Positions 61,536 to 64,000 of a stretch of 64,000 nt of DNA are shown here, in pieces (within the stretch, counting starts at the first letter, position 1; every line of letters begins with the position of its first letter). A model generated the notes under the pieces. It was not told the DNA's origin. It saw only the letters and a program-made list of their open reading frames with translations, and searched no databases. Where the stretch lies: the NCBI GenBank assembly GCA_965216255.1, contig OZ244148.1:2170001-2234000 (forward strand). The letters are read 5' to 3'. The stretch comes from G965216255 sp965216255. Its GTDB lineage: Bacteria; Bacteroidota; Rhodothermia; Rhodothermales; Bin80. Position numbers and translations under genes: made by a program.

Positions 61536-62651
61536 CTACAACCTGTGGTACTTGCGCATCAATTCGACCAAACGGTCGAGCGGCAGGCCGTGACGCACCG
61601 CGCCGTGCGCGCCGTCCATGGTTTCGGCAGTAGTAAGCGCATTGATCGCGGCCTCTTCGGTCGCCTCCACCGCCGCCTGCCAGAGCGGTCCGGCCCTGCG
61701 GTCCGTCACTTCGTCCGCATCCCGCGCCGTGGAAAACGCCAGGCAGAGGTCACCGCTGCCGTGCGTGGACACCGCTCCGGTGCGCGCAAGGCCCAAGCTC
61801 ATCCGCTTGCAGAGGCGCCGCAGCTGACGCGGCCATAGGGGTGCGTCCGTGGCGGCTACCATTACAATGGACTTGGATCGCTCTTCCGAACCCTCGGGGT
61901 AGTGTTCCAACACGCGCCCTACCGGTACACCGTCCACGCGCAGGAGCTGCCGCGTACTGTGGTTGGCGTTTAGCAGCACGCCAACGGTAAATTCACCCGC
62001 CGAACGGGAGGCGGTCCCAATGCCCGCCTTGAAGCCAAACGAGCGCATGCCTGTGCCGCCGCCTACGGAGCCTTCCTCCACTGCGCCGCCTAGGGCCGTG
62101 TAAAGGGCCTCCAGCACGTCCGCTTCCGCTAAGTGGCGGCCTTCTACATCTCCGAGCGCATCCCAGCACTCCGCAACCACGGGAATGGGCGTGCGCCCAT
62201 GCGGCAGACCCTGGCGCAGCCAGTGCGTAATGGCCGCATCGTATACGATGCCGACATTCGCCGTCCCCGTAAGATAGACAGGCGTATGCAGCTGGCCGGT
62301 AGCCCGAATGCGGGCCACGCCCGTCATTTCGCCGTTGCCATTCAGGGTAAAACAGGCGGCCGGGACGCCGCGCGTATATACTTCGGGCGGTATGATGACG
62401 GTAACACCCGTGCGCACGGGCCCCTCTCCGACTACAAGGGGCCCAGAGCCCTCTACTAGGGTCGCGTGTCCGACACGTACTCCCGCCACGTCTGTAATGG
62501 CGTTGTACTCCCCGGCGGGCAACGAACCAATCCGAACGCCGAGCTCGCGCAGCCGCGCGCGATCTGGCGGCCCGGCCACTTGGCTGCCCACAGACGTTCC
62601 TACCAGTCCGGCAAGCAGCGAACGTACGAAACTGCGGCGGTAGATGGGCAT
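61536..62651 (-). CDS. P1-family peptidase (DmpA/beta-peptidyl aminopeptidase type), exported
   Basis: 371 residues. N-terminus MPIYRRSFVRSLLAGLVGTS has an RRxF-like twin-arginine pattern and a hydrophobic stretch, so export is likely. Family blocks: EYNAITDVAGVRVGHATLVE, FTLNGNGEMTGVARIRATGQ, VYLTGTANVGIVYDAAITHW, GSVGGGTGMRSFGFKAGIGT, GVLLNANHSTRQ (Asn) and SIVMVAATDAPLWPRQLRRL, where the Ser would be the N-terminal nucleophile released by self-cleavage in DmpA-type enzymes. The residue before it is Lys, not the Gly of DmpA. Likely cleaves N-terminal or beta-amino-acyl residues. First gene of the five-gene operon. Confidence 0.85.
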   Translation of the reverse strand: MPIYRRSFVRSLLAGLVGTSVGSQVAGPPDRARLRELGVRIGSLPAGEYNAITDVAGVRVGHATLVEGSGPLVVGEGPVRTGVTVIIPPEVYTRGVPAACFTLNGNGEMTGVARIRATGQLHTPVYLTGTANVGIVYDAAITHWLRQGLPHGRTPIPVVAECWDALGDVEGRHLAEADVLEALYTALGGAVEEGSVGGGTGMRSFGFKAGIGTASRSAGEFTVGVLLNANHSTRQLLRVDGVPVGRVLEHYPEGSEERSKSIVMVAATDAPLWPRQLRRLCKRMSLGLARTGAVSTHGSGDLCLAFSTARDADEVTDRRAGPLWQAAVEATEEAAINALTTAETMDGAHGAVRHGLPLDRLVELMRKYHRL

Positions 62652-62758
62652 GAGTCATAGCGAAGTGTGACAACAAAAAATAGCAAGCACAGGGCCCAAA
62701 TGCCGCGGAAACAGCTTATACGGGTATCGTGTTTGTAGGGGTTACGTTTACGAAAAAT

Positions 62759-63763
62759 ATGCATGACATCGTCATCATCGGAGCCGGGCCCGTGGGGCTT
62801 GCCTGCGGCATCGAGGCCAAGCGGCATGGCATTGATGCCGTAATAGTGGACAAGGGCGCCCTCGTGAATTCTCTCGTAGGCTATCCCTACCATATGGAGT
62901 TCTTTTCCACGGCCGAACTCCTGGAAATCGGAGGCCACCCTTTCCCCTCCGTACGTGCGAAGCCCACGCGCCAGGAAGCACTGGACTACTACCTGCGTGT
63001 GTCCCGGCACGAAGATCTAGCCCTGAGGCTTTACGAATGCGTTACCGGGATCGAGGGAGCAGACGGTGCCTTCAGCGTCGTAACGGATCGGATTCTGATC
63101 CCGTGCCGCAAGGTCGTGATAGCCACCGGATTCTTTGATGTGCCCAACCGGCTGGGCGTGCCAGGAGAAGACCTGCCGAAGGTCACGCATTACTACCGCG
63201 AGGCCTACCCGTATGTTGGGCAGCGTGTTGCCGTCCTTGGGGGCAAGAACAGTGCGGCCAAGGCCGCGCTCGAATGCCATCGGCACGGTGCCAACGTGAC
63301 GCTGATCCACCGTGGCGAAGAACTCTCGCATCGCATTAAGTACTGGATCAAGCCGGATCTCAAAAACCGGATCAAAGAAGGAAGTATACGGGCACTCCTT
63401 GGTACGTCAGTCGTCGCTATCGAAAAGGATCGGCTCCTGCTTCAGGGTCCGGACGGCACTTCGGAGCTGGGTAACGACTTCGTGCTGGCCATGACTGGCT
63501 ACCGCCCGAATTATGCGCTGCTCGAAACGCTTGACATTGCCATCGGCACGGACTGCGCACGAACGCCCATACATGACACGGAATCATTCGAGTCCAGCAG
63601 GCCAGGCGTATACCTTGCCGGCACTGTGTGCGGCGGACTGCGCACCAGCCGCTGGTTCATTGAGAACGGCCGCTTTCACGCCGGGCAGATCATGGAGCAC
63701 ATAGCGTGCGGAACGGTTCGGCCACTTCAGCTCGAAAAGCGCTATTGGAAAACCGCCGAGTAG
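62759..63763 (+). CDS. ypdA: YpdA-type bacillithiol disulfide reductase
   Basis: 334 residues from the ATG at 62759. MHDIVIIGAGPVGLACGIEA is the FAD-binding loop and RVAVLGGKNSAAKAALECHR the NADPH-binding one. NSLVGYPYHMEFFSTAELLE, ETGFFDVPN-like VIATGFFDVPNRLGVPGEDL, FVLAMTGYRPNYALLE and PGVYLAGTVCGGLRTSRWFI are typical of YpdA. No CxxC redox pair is present, as expected for this single-Cys-or-less class. YpdA reduces oxidised bacillithiol, implying that thiol in this organism. Divergent from the peptidase operon with a 107-base gap. Confidence 0.9.
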   Translation: MHDIVIIGAGPVGLACGIEAKRHGIDAVIVDKGALVNSLVGYPYHMEFFSTAELLEIGGHPFPSVRAKPTRQEALDYYLRVSRHEDLALRLYECVTGIEGADGAFSVVTDRILIPCRKVVIATGFFDVPNRLGVPGEDLPKVTHYYREAYPYVGQRVAVLGGKNSAAKAALECHRHGANVTLIHRGEELSHRIKYWIKPDLKNRIKEGSIRALLGTSVVAIEKDRLLLQGPDGTSELGNDFVLAMTGYRPNYALLETLDIAIGTDCARTPIHDTESFESSRPGVYLAGTVCGGLRTSRWFIENGRFHAGQIMEHIACGTVRPLQLEKRYWKTAE

Positions 63764-64000
63764 GCCTGGCGCTGTCCAGCTCCCACAACTCCTATTTTCG
63801 CTAGCCTCAATTACCACGGAGTATAGGTAGGTGACAGTCCCAAATGCAATTCTAGCTGTAGTGCTGACATATATTGCCGTGTCTGATCCAATATTGTCAG
63901 TTATATTATGACTATTCCGTATATCGTCACACCAGTATACTTATTCGCCGCTTGGCCACTCTAGCTCGGGTCGCGCGTCCCATCGTGGCCAGTTACTAGT
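63764..64000. other. AT-richer tail of the window, nothing recognised
   Basis: From about 63840 the base composition becomes clearly more AT-rich than the rest. No reading frame, RNA gene or repeat was recognised before the window ends. Confidence 0.35.

Overview
The window looks like a chromosomal segment of a GC-rich member of the Bacteroidota/Rhodothermota lineage. Evidence: a full-length type IX secretion translocon (SprA), a SusC-like carboxypeptidase-regulatory-domain TonB receptor, the order infC-rpmI-rplT-pheS-pheT-coiled-coil-zapA-(6S-like RNA)-rny, YpdA of bacillithiol users, and a tRNA promoter with the Bacteroidota TTG / TAnnTTTG signature. Genus cannot be named from the sequence alone.

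Layout. 1-0.9 kb: truncated SDR gene overlapped by a small NTF2-like lipoprotein gene (minus). 1-10.2 kb: sprA, lipB and a short unknown gene (plus). 10.2-11.75 kb: decayed DNA with a broken DUF423 gene and the front part of an IS1634-type transposase. 11.75-13.8 kb: minus-strand run of outer-surface hypothetical, LytR_C protein, RsfS and lipoprotein. 13.95-15.4 kb: chorismate mutase and MltG. 15.7-18.65 kb: FadL-like barrel and a Tyr/Ser/Arg-rich lipoprotein with 99-bp repeats. 18.9-23.7 kb: aldo/keto reductase, TonB receptor, endonuclease V and a small secreted/membrane protein. 23.7-31.4 kb: tRNA-Val and the translation/cell-division block (infC with an AUC start, rpmI, rplT, pheST, zapA, 6S-like RNA, rny). 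31.4-36.6 kb: M19 dipeptidase, glycyl-tRNA synthetase, a short Rho, RNase HII, shikimate kinase.

36.6-41.8 kb is the accessory zone: a decayed ABC-2 permease, then an ISNCY-type transposase gene split by an 812-bp group II intron without a reverse transcriptase, whose removal restores the transposase frame at the junction; then a methyltransferase and empty DNA. 41.8-48.9 kb: a barrel protein and a complete tripartite RND efflux operon. 49.1-54.3 kb: a two-gene operon of a lipobox-bearing MscS channel and a 1062-residue P-loop protein with an Arg in place of the Walker A Lys; this is the best candidate for an undescribed system. 54.3-57.1 kb: truA, a kelch-like lipoprotein, a small membrane protein and tadA. 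57.2 kb: a degenerate 5S-like element. 57.7-62.65 kb: minus-strand operon of two P1 peptidases (one with altered catalytic positions), a class III aminotransferase, a small membrane protein and an SSS symporter broken by four frameshifts. 62.8-63.8 kb: ypdA.

Most genes are housekeeping or envelope functions in short operons. Novelty is concentrated in the intron-split IS, the MscS/P-loop pair, the paired P1 peptidases and several gene fossils.
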